The notes: a model not told the origin generated them from the letters alone. DNA of 64,000 nt from Vibrio quintilis (GCF_024529975.1 NZ_AP024898.1:496001-560000); one strand, 5' to 3'; counted from the stretch's first letter, positions 18,237-28,762 are shown. Translations and numbers: made by a program.

Positions 18237-19046
18237 ATGTCAGTTGAAGTTAGAAAATTATTTTCAAAGGGGCTGGTTGTCAGTGCTTTGTCTTCGTTAT
18301 TTGCGGTAAATGCCTATGCGCAATTTTTTCAGGCGCTGCCGGAAACTAAACCCATGAATGGCTATGCTCTGTGGTTTGCACCCCATTTTGATTTTGATTC
18401 CGATGGATGTTTACCTGATGCCGGGATATCAAGAGACGGTCAGCAAAATGGCGGGCTGAAGAATTCAGGTTCAATCACCGGTGGATGTCGCCACAGCGGC
18501 TTTATGAATTTATCGAATACCTACCACCGTTATGTGTGTAAAACGACCAATGCGACTTATTGCGCGCATGTATATGCCCTTTATTTCCAAAAAGATCAGG
18601 CGGTTGCGGGAACTGATGCTTTCGGACACCGTCATGACTGGGAATATACCGTGGTCTGGACCCGTAATGGCCAGCCAACTCATTTCAGTACCAGTGCACA
18701 TGGCAAACTTTCTACCAAAGCCTGGAAAGATGTGCCTAAAGACGGAAATCATCCGAAAGCGGTTTATCATAAAGATGGCGGCCTGACTCATGCGTTCCGT
18801 ATGGCGAAGTGGGGAGAGAGCAAGGCTGAAAACCCAACAGGAAAGTGGGTGCGTCCACCGCTTGCCAGCTTCTATACCATGAAGGGGAATGTCGGTAATA
18901 AAAAGCTGACAGAGAACCTGAGTAAATTCGATTATGTCCGGGCCAATGTGCCGGTTACCCATGAGCATATGCTGAGTGCTGTAAACCGCTTTAAGCCATC
19001 AGGCTACCCATCCTGGTCTTCTCAGGATATGTGGAACTCTAAATAA
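18237..19046 (+). CDS. Nep1-like protein (NLP, NPP1 family), secreted necrosis/cytolysin-type toxin
   Basis: NLPs are secreted proteins that damage plasma membranes of dicot plants by binding glycosyl-inositol-phosphorylceramides. The 269-residue product has a signal peptide (residues 1-28, ...SSLFAVNAYA) and the hallmark heptapeptide GHRHDWE at 130-136, which binds the metal needed for activity. NGYALWFAPHFDFDSDGC and the conserved histidines nearby fit the family, as does a C-terminal half with FYTMKG. Cysteines at 58, 84, 101 and 109 could form two disulfides. The start at AAGGAG-TTATCA-ATG is preferred over an upstream in-frame ATG because it gives a clean signal peptide. Activity on plants is inferred from the intact motif. 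Confidence 0.92.
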   Translation: MSVEVRKLFSKGLVVSALSSLFAVNAYAQFFQALPETKPMNGYALWFAPHFDFDSDGCLPDAGISRDGQQNGGLKNSGSITGGCRHSGFMNLSNTYHRYVCKTTNATYCAHVYALYFQKDQAVAGTDAFGHRHDWEYTVVWTRNGQPTHFSTSAHGKLSTKAWKDVPKDGNHPKAVYHKDGGLTHAFRMAKWGESKAENPTGKWVRPPLASFYTMKGNVGNKKLTENLSKFDYVRANVPVTHEHMLSAVNRFKPSGYPSWSSQDMWNSK

Positions 19047-19228
19047 TATATTGATTCATCTGTATTAAACATAAAATGACCGGTGGAGGGTGAGATAACC
19101 CTTCATCGTTATTTATAATAAGCAAGGTTAAATTTATAATGAGCAGTTGGTTTATTTATATTCTGTTTGTTTAATTTTTGTTTTTTTGGATGTATTGATA
19201 TAAATTAAAATAATATTAGGGGTTTTTT

Positions 19229-20251
19229 GTGTGCGGAAAAAAATACCATGTGCTATTTTTTATTAGTTTGTTAATTAATAGTTTGTTAATTTTGTTTATT
19301 ATGTATCCGGGATTTATTGATAATTTTCCTGAGATCCATCGGAGTAACATTAACCCCCCGGAAAAAGAGAGTTCTTCCGGTGAACCGGTGGTCGATCCTG
19401 ATGAACACATTTTGTTGACGCAGTGGGTCAGTGAGCAGGCAAAAGAAAAACTGGCTCAGGAATCATTGCTTGGTCAATCTGACGATGAGCCGGTATTTAC
19501 ACCGTCGATCTATCGTCAGGATCTGCAGACGTTGATCAGCCACCTGGAAAAAGGTCAGTTTACACAGGAAGAGCTGGAAGCGATTCAGGAAAGCATTCTG
19601 AAAAATGAGGAAGCAGCTAACTTAACTATGGAGACTATTTTGTCCTCCGGCGCTTCTTACGATACAAAGTCGGTGTTGATTGAGATGTTATCTTCCCGTG
19701 CTGATCCACTGGCGATGAATTTTGCAATGGAACTACTGCAGAACCAGAGTGGTTCGCTGCAGGAACTCGGGGGTGATCTGGCAACCCGGATGATTCGTAA
19801 CGGGAAGGCCCCGCAAATGCTGGAATCCGTTATCTGGGGAAGTTACGCACCGGAGACAAAGCCGGTTGTTCGGATGGTCATTCATAGTGTGGGAAATTTA
19901 TCTGTACAGGATGACAGTAAACGTCAGGTCACCCGCTTACTGGACGATTATATAGTCAATGGTGATGAAACATTTAAACCGGCAGCTCTAACCAGTCTGG
20001 CGGCGCTGGAAGCAGATAATGCTGAAGCACTGAATCAGCTGGCGGATCGTTATCTCGATGATAAAAATGAAGATATGAGACTGGCTGCGATTCAGACACT
20101 ATATAATCTGAAACGTGGCAAATTAGCCTCAGATGTACAAAGTAAACTGTCAGAACTGTCCAATGATACCAGTCAGTCTTATTATCTTCGCAGTGCAGCA
20201 CTGCAAATTTTGGGTGATTTTGTGGAGTCCGGTCAGAAGGGTTTGCAATAA
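19229..20251 (+). CDS. Membrane-anchored alpha-helical repeat protein, function unknown
   Basis: I do not recognise the family. The 340-residue product has one N-terminal hydrophobic segment (VLFFISLLINSLLILFIMYPGF), so the rest is probably periplasmic. An acidic linker follows, then helical repeats resembling HEAT motifs (for example KPAALTSLAALEADNAEALN and MRLAAIQTLYNLKRG). The start is a GTG with AGGGG upstream; no better ATG exists before the membrane segment. It stands alone between the NLP gene and the tRNA genes and ends at a terminator. Confidence 0.7.
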   Translation: MCGKKYHVLFFISLLINSLLILFIMYPGFIDNFPEIHRSNINPPEKESSSGEPVVDPDEHILLTQWVSEQAKEKLAQESLLGQSDDEPVFTPSIYRQDLQTLISHLEKGQFTQEELEAIQESILKNEEAANLTMETILSSGASYDTKSVLIEMLSSRADPLAMNFAMELLQNQSGSLQELGGDLATRMIRNGKAPQMLESVIWGSYAPETKPVVRMVIHSVGNLSVQDDSKRQVTRLLDDYIVNGDETFKPAALTSLAALEADNAEALNQLADRYLDDKNEDMRLAAIQTLYNLKRGKLASDVQSKLSELSNDTSQSYYLRSAALQILGDFVESGQKGLQ

Positions 20252-20284
20252 CGCATATCTGTATCTATCCCCCGACAGAACAGA

Positions 20285-20320
20285 GAAAAAGTACACACAT
20301 TATTCAAAGTGTGCTTTTTC
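20285..20320 (+). terminator. Terminator after helical-repeat gene
   Basis: GAAAAAG...CACAC pairs with GTGTG...CTTTTTC with a two-base bulge. The 3' arm supplies the T-run. Confidence 0.7.
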
Positions 20321-20373
20321 TCATCAGTGAAGCGTGCTTTTTAATCATCTGATAAAAAAAATGAAAATTATAG

Positions 20374-20401
20374 TTGACTCAATTTTTCATTTGGGTAGAG
20401 T
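20374..20401 (+). promoter_or_regulatory. Probable sigma-70 promoter of the tRNA-Leu/Cys transcript
   Basis: TTGACT (-35) and TAGAGT (-10) are 16 bases apart. They stand about 80 bases before the first tRNA, with a small hairpin-forming leader in between. Confidence 0.55.
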
Positions 20402-20485
20402 ACGCATCGTTCTCTGAGCAGTGAGAGAGCGAAACACCTCGTCTTGTTGAAGACATTGATGGTGCTACCATCGCATATATGCGTT

Positions 20486-20572
20486 GCCCTGGTGGTGGAA
20501 TTGGTAGACACAAGGGATTTAAAATCCCTCGGCGTTCGCGCTGTGCCGGTTCAAGTCCGGCCCGGGGCACCA
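20486..20572 (+). tRNA. tRNA-Leu (anticodon UAA)
   Basis: The 87-base gene has acceptor stem GCCCTGG/CCGGGGC with discriminator A and an encoded CCA. The D-loop reads TTGGTAGAC, the anticodon loop is ATTTAAAAT with anticodon TAA, and there is a long class II variable arm. The T-arm is GGTTCAAGTCC. Confidence 0.97.
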
Positions 20573-20599
20573 TCTTATCCTTTCTGTATATTATATTGT

Positions 20600-20673
20600 G
20601 GCGTGTTGGCAGAGTGGCTATGCAGCGGATTGCAAATCCGTGGACCTCGGTTCGACTCCGGGACGCGCCTCCA
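20600..20673 (+). tRNA. tRNA-Cys (anticodon GCA)
   Basis: The 74-base gene has acceptor stem GGCGTGT/ACGCGCC, discriminator T and an encoded CCA. The anticodon loop ATTGCAAAT carries GCA. The T-arm is CGGTTCGACTCCG. It lies 27 bases after tRNA-Leu in the same transcript. Confidence 0.97.
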
Positions 20674-20709
20674 TTTCCCCTGATGTTCAAAGTTTTGAAT
20701 ATTGACTTT

Positions 20710-21522
20710 TCATCTGTCATCAAAAAAATCTTTATTTCTTATATACTTGCTCATTAAATGATATGAGAATGGTCTGATGATCCAACTGATGAAAGAGCGC
20801 CCCAGACGGATAATTGTGGGTGTATTTTCATAGATTCTTCCGTTATAGAGCCAGAGTAGCTTTCCGACATGCCAATAAATAAAAGGGATAGGCGGAAGGA
20901 AGGTGACGATATCTATGTCACAACAGATCCTGTAGGTTTTATGTTTGAGCCGGTAGTTTTTATGGAAACGCCAGTTACCAATCGCAGGCTGACCAAATGT
21001 GACAATTCGTTTGACCGATTTGGGAAAGTGATGTTCAACATAGTCAGCAACCACACATGCAATTGCTCCGCCGGATGAATGACCGGTAAATGAAATACGT
21101 TTTCCTTTCCGAATCAGTGGAAAAAGTATACTTTCCAGACGCGCCATGACGCTGAGCCCCAGTTTATCTTCATTTCTGGCGGGCAGGCTTTCCTGCTGAA
21201 GCAGATAATACATGCCGGCATGTATACTGTAATCGAGACTGAAGTTCTCACAGCTTTTCAGCCATACGGCAAGGTTTATCATCCAGTCTGAAGGGGAATG
21301 CGAGCCTTTGAATACCACAATGACCTCTTCCCGGTGGCTGCTCCACAGGACTCTGATCATAATTTTGCCGGAACGGTTTCTGATAATTCTTTGCCCGCCG
21401 GGATCAAAACCATAACGGGTATGTTTGAAAACCCGGGGATAAGCCAGCTTACACAAAACAGCATAACGTTCATATTGGTAGCGTTTTAATGGTTTCACAG
21501 TATTTGGACAGGTGACTGACAA
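20710..21522 (-). CDS. Lipase class 3 family protein
   Basis: The 270-residue protein has the alpha/beta-hydrolase nucleophile elbow GHSSGG (G-x-S-x-G) near residue 148, preceded by KRISFT and followed by AIACVVADYVE, as in class 3 lipases. IVVFKGSHSPSDWMINLAV matches the early strand of that fold, and a candidate catalytic Asp lies in CDIDIVTFLPP. No signal peptide is visible, so the location is unclear. Its end abuts the tRNA-Cys region by convergence. Confidence 0.8.
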   Translation of the reverse strand: MSVTCPNTVKPLKRYQYERYAVLCKLAYPRVFKHTRYGFDPGGQRIIRNRSGKIMIRVLWSSHREEVIVVFKGSHSPSDWMINLAVWLKSCENFSLDYSIHAGMYYLLQQESLPARNEDKLGLSVMARLESILFPLIRKGKRISFTGHSSGGAIACVVADYVEHHFPKSVKRIVTFGQPAIGNWRFHKNYRLKHKTYRICCDIDIVTFLPPIPFIYWHVGKLLWLYNGRIYENTPTIIRLGRSFISWIIRPFSYHLMSKYIRNKDFFDDR

Positions 21523-21732
21523 TTAAGAGTGCGTTGTTTTGAAAGTAGTTCGTCAATGTGAATATTTGATGAAATGTCAGCGGAGGCGGTAAATAATGTG
21601 GTTGTACGAGGCAATAAAAGAATGTGCTTGAAGCAGCGCAGGTACGCGGGCCTGTTGATCTTTCGCGTACATGTTTGCTGTCCTTTTAGATTCAACAAAA
21701 ATTGTACCCAAAAGGTCAACAGACCCTGAGGA

Positions 21733-22050
21733 TTATTTTTTACCCTGAGTTTGCTGTTTATCCTGCTCAGTCAGTTCTTTAATCCTGCGGCTGATATCAC
21801 GGCGTTCTTTGGAAATTTCCGCGCTTTTAATAATGTGATCATCGACACGATCTTCATAGTCACCTTTCATATTCTTAACGATCGCAATGATTTCTTCCTG
21901 GCTCATATCTGCTTTGATGTAGTCCATCAGGTTTTCCAGCAGATCAACACGTTTACGGTTGTCGCGAACCTTCTTCTCATTATCAACCAGTTCACGTTTC
22001 AGTTTGTTTTTACGACGTGCTAATGAAACGATTTCAAATACGCTGCTCAT
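21733..22050 (-). CDS. yeeX: DUF496 family protein YeeX
   Basis: This 105-residue, highly charged, probably coiled-coil protein matches E. coli YeeX, especially [21 protein letters not shown] and [14 protein letters not shown]...[11 protein letters not shown] chose the ATG that gives MSSVFEIV rather than a GTG five codons upstream. Its molecular function is not known to me beyond family membership. Confidence 0.9.
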   Translation of the reverse strand: MSSVFEIVSLARRKNKLKRELVDNEKKVRDNRKRVDLLENLMDYIKADMSQEEIIAIVKNMKGDYEDRVDDHIIKSAEISKERRDISRRIKELTEQDKQQTQGKK

Positions 22051-22147
22051 AAGTCTATTTCTCACTAAGTTGTTAAGATAAAGTTGTTAAAATACATATC
22101 CAAGATATCTCTGACATACCTGAATTTGCAATAGTATCTGATAATTT

Positions 22148-22190
22148 GTCTCATTGTTGCCTCTCGGCAACAGTTTCCCCTTCCTGAGAC
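22148..22190 (-). promoter_or_regulatory. Nested stem-loop in the yeeX leader region
   Basis: GTCTCA (22148-22153) pairs with TGAGAC (22185-22190), enclosing the perfect hairpin TGTTGCC-TCTC-GGCAACA. It lies about 100 bases upstream of yeeX and may be a structured 5' leader or a short terminator-like element. Confidence 0.4.
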
Positions 22191-22355
22191 GGGGTCATAT
22201 AGTGTGATTAAATCATATCAGCTACTTAACTGACAGTCCTGAGATCAATCTAAGGTGTGCCTGCGTAACAATTGAACGAACAGATGGCAATTATTTGTGT
22301 TCTGGCTGAGACGCTATATTATGTTGAGACGTTTATCAACCTGGTAAATTATTGA

Positions 22356-22553
22356 ATGCCTTTCTTAGTAGGTAACCATTCTGAAAATATACAATTACCT
22401 GAGGTGAAAAAGTCCAGAGACAAGCTGAAGAAGTCTTACCTTCAGGCCAGAAAAGCAGCAGGAAGAATCAGGATTGAACTGAATCGTTCCCGGGTGATTA
22501 TACTTGATGAAGACGGGCAGATGGTTAAGTCAGATTTGTTGCGTGATCATTGA
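22356..22553 (+). CDS. Small basic hypothetical protein, 65 residues
   Basis: The frame encodes a Lys/Arg-rich peptide (KKSRDKLKKSYLQARKAAGR, then a beta-like RVIILDEDGQMV). I recognise no family. No good ribosome-binding site is visible, so the gene is uncertain. It precedes yceH by about 70 bases on the same strand. If it is not real, the whole of 22051-22620 is gene-free. Confidence 0.35.
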   Translation: MPFLVGNHSENIQLPEVKKSRDKLKKSYLQARKAAGRIRIELNRSRVIILDEDGQMVKSDLLRDH

Positions 22554-22620
22554 TAGCTGCTGAACTTTGATGGTCGGTTTTTGTTCGTACTGAACGCACT
22601 TCACGGTGGGGAGAAGCATG

Positions 22621-23268
22621 ATGAAATATGAATTAAATACTGTTGAAGCAAGGGTGATTGGTTGTTTACTCGAAAAGTCAGTGACAACACCGGATTATTA
22701 CCCGCTAACCTTAAATGGTCTGACAACCGCATGTAATCAGAAAAGTAATCGTGAACCGGTCATGAATTTGTCTGAAGCTGAAGTGCTTGATGTTGTTGAA
22801 GGCCTGAGAGGTCGTCACTTAGTCAGTGATGAGAGTGGCTTTAACCAGCGGACAAGTAAATATCAGCACCGTTTTTGTAATACAGAGTTTGGTGATTTAC
22901 AGCTGGATGAACAGGAACTGGGATTTATCTGCTGTCTGCTGTTACGTGGCGCTCAAACGCCCGGAGAACTCCGGACCCGGACGAACCGGTTGTGTACGCT
23001 GACGGATGTAAAAGAAGCGGAAGCCGTACTGGAACGTTTGATCGAAAAAGGGTTTGTTGCTTCTTTGCCCCGGGAAGCGGGAAAGAGAGAAATCCGTTAT
23101 CGACAGACTTTTACACCGGACGATGTTGCTTTTTCATCAGAGGAACAGGCTCCGTCACTTTATCCGGAGGCTGAATTATCCCGTCTTGATCAGCTTGAAC
23201 AGGAAGTCGGCGAGTTAAGAGCAGAACTTCAGGCTTTGAAAGAGATCGTTCATGAACTGGCAAAATAA
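22621..23268 (+). CDS. yceH: DUF480 (UPF0502) winged-helix protein YceH
   Basis: The 215-residue product begins with the family signature VEARVIGCLLEKSVTTPDYY and NGLTTACNQKSNREPVMNLSE. A second winged-helix repeat is in the middle (LLLRGAQTPGELRTRTNRL), and a short coiled coil ends the protein (LDQLEQEVGELRAELQALKE). The ATG seven bases after GGGGAG is chosen; the ATG just before it is possible. Molecular role is unclear; the two wHTH folds suggest DNA or protein binding. Confidence 0.9.
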   Translation: MKYELNTVEARVIGCLLEKSVTTPDYYPLTLNGLTTACNQKSNREPVMNLSEAEVLDVVEGLRGRHLVSDESGFNQRTSKYQHRFCNTEFGDLQLDEQELGFICCLLLRGAQTPGELRTRTNRLCTLTDVKEAEAVLERLIEKGFVASLPREAGKREIRYRQTFTPDDVAFSSEEQAPSLYPEAELSRLDQLEQEVGELRAELQALKEIVHELAK

Positions 23269-23284
23269 ACATACGTGAAATAAA

Positions 23285-23575
23285 GTGAGTCAACATAACA
23301 GCTGGTGGATCTACCTGATCAGGACTTCCCGGCATGCATTATATTGTGGTATTACGACCAATGTTGAGCGTCGTTTTGCGGAGCATCAGTCCGGGCGCGG
23401 GGCCAAAGCATTAAGGGGAAAAGCTCCCCTGAAACTGGTTTGGTCTCAGCCTGTAGCTTCCCGTCAGGAAGCCCTTCGTTTCGAGGCGAGAATAAAGAAA
23501 TTGCCCAAGGTAAAAAAAGAGCAGATTGTTGCTGAAAATTTACTATTGTCACAAGTTTTTCCTTTCCACTCATAA
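23285..23575 (+). CDS. GIY-YIG domain protein, YhbQ/UPF0213 type
   Basis: The 96-residue single-domain protein has the GIY-YIG pattern [18 protein letters not shown], then the conserved Arg in NVERRFAEH and the Glu in [11 protein letters not shown]. The family includes nuclease-like proteins acting on DNA; activity here is inferred. The start is a GTG 17 bases after the yceH stop, with weak ribosome-binding sequence, suggesting coupling with yceH. Confidence 0.83.
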   Translation: MSQHNSWWIYLIRTSRHALYCGITTNVERRFAEHQSGRGAKALRGKAPLKLVWSQPVASRQEALRFEARIKKLPKVKKEQIVAENLLLSQVFPFHS

Positions 23576-23620
23576 GCCATTATTCAACGATTCGTTATTT
23601 TTATACTAACCTTTAATTGA

Positions 23621-24796
<1,176 letters not shown>

Positions 24797-24811
24797 ACAC
24801 AAGAGAAAGAT

Positions 24812-27412
24812 ATGGTAAACGATAAAGTCCGGTCCAGCTCTGTCAGGAAAAAGCTCAATATTGCGACCTATTTTACGCGCGCAATTATGATTGTCATTGG
24901 TATCCTGACCTTTGGTGTTTTGTTTCAAAGCTATCAGTTCAGCAGTGAGTTGATAGCCCGTGAAGTGAAGAGAATTAACGGGCAGACATCGGACTTTATC
25001 CAGGAAATTCTGGATTTCCAGCTTGCTTTAATCAAAACCCACCAGGACAGCAATGCAACCAACTCAGAGCTGCTGGAAGCGGTTATCCGGCATGCTGATA
25101 CAGAGATTATGCAGTTTTTTGCAGCAGTTGATCAGCTGGATCCGGAAAATACCCCGGACATTCGTTTTATCAGCGGGCTCAATGAAAAAATGTGGGATGA
25201 CGGCAATGCGGAGTTTTACGGTATCGCGCCCTCTGATCTGCAACGCCTGTCCGGACAAATGAATCTCAACGGGAGCTGGCGGTTGGTGAGTATACCTTCC
25301 GTTCTGGAAACCATTTATGCCTTTGCCCGGAAAATTCCGTTAATTAGTATTCGCAACGGTGAAGTGATTGGTTATTTCTATGTGCTTTCCGTGGTCAATA
25401 ATAACTATGTTTTATCTGAACACATCCGGGAAAGCAGCCATTTGCAGGATCTGATTTTTGCTGTGGGGTCTGATGTGCTTGCTTCAACCCTGAATGGGAC
25501 AGAATCCTATACTGAGTTTGATCTGCTGCATGCCGGAGATATGTCGGGTCTGAAAGACTTATATACCGTGAGCCAAACGACTCTGTCTGTGAATCATGTT
25601 CCGACTCCGCTGGCTGTTTATGCTGTCAACAGCAATCATAATATTGTCGAATTAAAAAGAAATTTTTATTTCAGTATTATTTTTATTGTTGTCGCGATGG
25701 GCATGTTGTCATTTGTATTATGGCGCTGGCTGAACAAAAGTATTCGTTTTGAAATTGATAAACTGGTTCAGTTTATTCACAGTATTGTTGATAAGGGAGT
25801 AAAGCATACATTTCACGGCTCTAAAATTGAAGAGTTTGATTTATTTGGCCGTGCTTTAGAACATACATTCAAGCGATTTTCGGAACAGGAAAAGCAGTTT
25901 GAAAATTTATTTAATTACTCGGTATCACCCACGATTTTGTGGGGAATGAATGGCCATTTAATTCGTATGAATCCGGCTGCTTTTTCCCATTTCTCTGAAG
26001 CTGCCCATACCAGCCGTTTCAGATCACTGAAAGATCTGTTATTGCCGGAGATTGAGAAAATCCTTTATACGGAAAAACATCAGTTAGATGAAATTACCAC
26101 TGAAATTGAAGACAGAATTTTCCGCTGGACGATTTCTCCGATTATTCATGAAGGCCGGGTCGAATCTGTGTTGACTCAGGGGCAGGATGTCACAAGTATT
26201 GCTGAGGCAGAAAGAGAAAGTCATCAGGCCAGAAGTGAAGCAGAGAGGGCTGCGAACGCCAGAGCAGATTTTCTGGCAAGAATGAGTCATGAAGTAAGAA
26301 CGCCACTGAATGGTATTTTAGGTGTCGCTCAGTTATTAAAAGATAATGCCACTGATGCCAAACAAAGTGAGCAGGTTGGTGTTTTGTGTTTATGTAGTGA
26401 GCATTTGCTGGCGGTTTTAAATGATATTCTTGATTTTTCCAAAATTGAACAAAATAAATTTAAAATAAGCAATGTACGTTTTTATTTAATGGATACGATT
26501 CATGTTGTTGATCGGATTTACCGGCCGCTGTGTGAAGAAAAATCTGTTGAATTTCATATTTCAACCAATATTCACCACAATCTGGTGGTATGCAGTGATC
26601 AGGTCAGACTGAATCAAATTATATTTAACCTGTTAAATAATGCGGTGAAATTTACTCACCATGGCAGAATCAGTATTTCATTAAATTTATTCAGTACTGC
26701 CAGTGAAGATAAAGAACATTTTCATGTTTGTGTTCAGGACACGGGAGTCGGTATTAAAAATGATGATATCAGCCTTATTTTTGAACCATTTATCCAAAGT
26801 GAAACCACATCCATCCGGGAATATGGTGGCAGTGGTTTAGGTCTGGCAATTGTGAAAAATCTGGTTGAGTTAATGAATGGAACGATTACCGTTAATTCTG
26901 TGCTGGATGAAGGAAGCTGCTTCGAATTTACCATTCCAATCGATGTTGAGCACCAGCCTGAGCACAATCATGATGAAAACTTACTGGCGGGTCAGTCCAG
27001 GCTTCTTTTCGATAAAACGCTGGATGTATTACTGGTCGAGGACAATCATACCAACGCCTATATTGCCAAAGCTTTTTGTGACAAATTTGGTTTGAATGTG
27101 ACATGGGTTGAAGATGGGCAGAAAGCCCTTGATACGGTAAAACGCCGTCCCTTTGATTTGATATTAATGGATAATCAGCTTCCCAAAATGGACGGGATTG
27201 AAGTGACTAAACGCATCAGAGAACAACTGGAGATGAGTGTGCCGGTATATGCCTGTACTGCAGATGATTCAGCTGAAACGCAACAGGCATTTCTGGATGC
27301 CGGGGCACAATATGTGTTGGTGAAACCCATTCGTGAAGAGAATCTTTATTCCGCTTTGGTTCATTTTAAAGAAGGGTTGGCAGCCCCGGAGACAAAGACG
27401 GCTCTGCGTTAA
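24812..27412 (+). CDS. luxQ: Autoinducer-2 hybrid sensor kinase/phosphatase LuxQ
   Basis: This 866-residue inner-membrane hybrid kinase is the LuxP partner and feeds phosphate to LuxU and LuxO. Order seen: transmembrane segment near residues 20-40, periplasmic double-PAS sensor (about 40-280), second transmembrane segment (FYFSIIFIVVAMGMLSFVLW), PAS-like region (about 350-460), H-box MSHEVRTPLNG with H493, N-box NQIIFNLLNNAVKF, G-boxes GVGIKND and GGSGLGLAIV, and a receiver domain with phosphoacceptor D787 in LILMDNQLPKMDG. Catalytic residues are all present, so the protein should be functional. It is in an operon with luxP. Confidence 0.96.
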   Translation: MVNDKVRSSSVRKKLNIATYFTRAIMIVIGILTFGVLFQSYQFSSELIAREVKRINGQTSDFIQEILDFQLALIKTHQDSNATNSELLEAVIRHADTEIMQFFAAVDQLDPENTPDIRFISGLNEKMWDDGNAEFYGIAPSDLQRLSGQMNLNGSWRLVSIPSVLETIYAFARKIPLISIRNGEVIGYFYVLSVVNNNYVLSEHIRESSHLQDLIFAVGSDVLASTLNGTESYTEFDLLHAGDMSGLKDLYTVSQTTLSVNHVPTPLAVYAVNSNHNIVELKRNFYFSIIFIVVAMGMLSFVLWRWLNKSIRFEIDKLVQFIHSIVDKGVKHTFHGSKIEEFDLFGRALEHTFKRFSEQEKQFENLFNYSVSPTILWGMNGHLIRMNPAAFSHFSEAAHTSRFRSLKDLLLPEIEKILYTEKHQLDEITTEIEDRIFRWTISPIIHEGRVESVLTQGQDVTSIAEAERESHQARSEAERAANARADFLARMSHEVRTPLNGILGVAQLLKDNATDAKQSEQVGVLCLCSEHLLAVLNDILDFSKIEQNKFKISNVRFYLMDTIHVVDRIYRPLCEEKSVEFHISTNIHHNLVVCSDQVRLNQIIFNLLNNAVKFTHHGRISISLNLFSTASEDKEHFHVCVQDTGVGIKNDDISLIFEPFIQSETTSIREYGGSGLGLAIVKNLVELMNGTITVNSVLDEGSCFEFTIPIDVEHQPEHNHDENLLAGQSRLLFDKTLDVLLVEDNHTNAYIAKAFCDKFGLNVTWVEDGQKALDTVKRRPFDLILMDNQLPKMDGIEVTKRIREQLEMSVPVYACTADDSAETQQAFLDAGAQYVLVKPIREENLYSALVHFKEGLAAPETKTALR

Positions 27413-27478
27413 TACTGTTTGCTGCCGGAAAGGCGGGGAAGAAGCAAGGCGTAAGATGAATGATGAACCGGTCAGTAT

Positions 27479-27494
27479 GCCACCGACCGGTGGC
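27479..27494. terminator. Hairpin between convergent luxQ and outer-membrane protein genes
   Basis: GCCACC pairs with GGTGGC around GACC. It lies in the 87-base gap between convergent genes. There is no T-tract, so it is a weak call. Confidence 0.4.
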
Positions 27495-27499
27495 GTGTA

Positions 27500-28024
27500 T
27501 CAGAACTGGTATCTTACACCAAGAATAATTTGTGGCCCCCAAACGCCGTTGTTTGTCGTTTCCATATTCATTGATAGTTGCCCGGTGGAGTGAAACCTGA
27601 TGCCGGCACCAACAACTGAATGACGATCCATTCTGCCGATTTTTCCGAACCCTTCCAGTTTGTCGGCAATCCATGTTCTTATACCCACACTCAATTCGAC
27701 CAGCGTATCTGAGCCGCCACCATCATCTTTCGGGTATTTTATTTCGTGCAGTAACAGGTGTCCGAACATATCCGTTGTTGGTGCCACGGGCCCGTTAAAG
27801 CCGATTCCGCCGGCAAGATCCCAGTCATGATCGATCTGACTGTCTGCAGAAGCCCGCACATGGAAGTTATCGGTAATGTTCATACTGAATTCACTGCCGA
27901 AAGATTGAGGACTGCTACCGGTTCTGAATTCAAAATAGTTATAGTTAAAGTCAGCAGCTGATGCCCATGAGGAAGCTAAGACGAGCAGGCTGACGGGGAT
28001 TTTCCTGAAGACGCGGTTTGTCAT
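27500..28024 (-). CDS. Small outer-membrane beta-barrel protein, function unknown
   Basis: The 174-residue product has a signal peptide (VSLLVLASSWASA) and alternating beta-strand segments ending in GVRYQF, the C-terminal Phe signal for the BAM complex. The size suits an eight-stranded barrel. I do not recognise a named family. The start with AAAGGT upstream (MTNRVF) is preferred to one five codons earlier. It converges on luxQ. Confidence 0.75.
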   Translation of the reverse strand: MTNRVFRKIPVSLLVLASSWASAADFNYNYFEFRTGSSPQSFGSEFSMNITDNFHVRASADSQIDHDWDLAGGIGFNGPVAPTTDMFGHLLLHEIKYPKDDGGGSDTLVELSVGIRTWIADKLEGFGKIGRMDRHSVVGAGIRFHSTGQLSMNMETTNNGVWGPQIILGVRYQF

Positions 28025-28393
28025 GAATTTACCTTTCAACGAATCCTGTGGTTGCCGAATTAAATCATTCCGGTGTTATCTGACTTTAGTGGCTGAAATT
28101 TGCCCGAATTGAGTATTTCAGCAGCAGTTCATCGTCAGCATCTTGATTAAAGTTCAATGAATCTCCGGAGTAACAGAAACAATTTCAATTTATACGAATC
28201 ATACTCATATTCCAAGTTTTCACTGATATATCCTCTATACGCAATATCATTATTGGAATATGTATCATTGAAAACGTACCCGCTACATTGAAACCTGCAT
28301 CTTCAGGTTGCTTGGGTATATGCGTATTTTAAGAACAATAATTCAGATACCGGAATTGTGTTTCTCAAAACCGGGCGCAGAAGGATGGATGAT
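28025..28393. other. Intergenic region with one palindromic repeat
   Basis: No gene is seen. The part 28289-28322 is a right-end copy of the dispersed repeat; the rest is AT-rich and should include the promoter of the outer-membrane protein gene. Confidence 0.5.
28289..28322 (-). repeat. Copy of dispersed palindromic repeat
   Basis: AACCTGCATCTTCAGGTTGC followed by TTGGGTATA is the standard right end. AACCTG...CAGGTT also forms a small hairpin on its own. Confidence 0.65.
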
Positions 28394-28708
28394 TTAAACA
28401 CGTACGTCAAGCAGAGAACCGATCATGTCCTGATCACGCTGGATCATATTGGTCCCTATCCGGGCATATTGATTCGACTGATTGAGTTCATGTATCGCAT
28501 TAATTTTATCCGGAGCCGGAGCCGAATATAAAGCAGACTGCTTATTTGTGTTTGGAAAAGCTTCCATTGGGGGGAGTTCAGGCTTAGCCTGCTCAACTTT
28601 CGGATAATCCTGCATGTGGGCCTGATTAAGCTCACGACTACTTCTGTCAGCCATTTGAGCTGATTGCTGAAGCATTTGGTAACCTGACTGAATTGCTGAA
28701 ACCGGCAT
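28394..28708 (-). CDS. Small hypothetical protein with flagellar-rod-like ends
   Basis: The 104-residue product has no signal peptide. Its N-terminus (VSAIQSGYQMLQQSAQMADR) and C-terminus (RIGTNMIQRDQDMIGSLLDV) recall the paired amphipathic ends of flagellar rod/hook proteins, with a Pro-rich middle. This likeness is weak and may be convergent. It lies 54 bases beyond another small gene on the same strand. Confidence 0.55.
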   Translation of the reverse strand: MPVSAIQSGYQMLQQSAQMADRSSRELNQAHMQDYPKVEQAKPELPPMEAFPNTNKQSALYSAPAPDKINAIHELNQSNQYARIGTNMIQRDQDMIGSLLDVRV

Positions 28709-28762
28709 AATAAAATCCGCAAAACTACCATAAGTAAATTATAGCAGTTTTACCGGATACGA

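Noticed and set aside
20379..20757. Reading frames across the tRNA genes
   Set aside because: They overlap two well-formed tRNAs on both strands.
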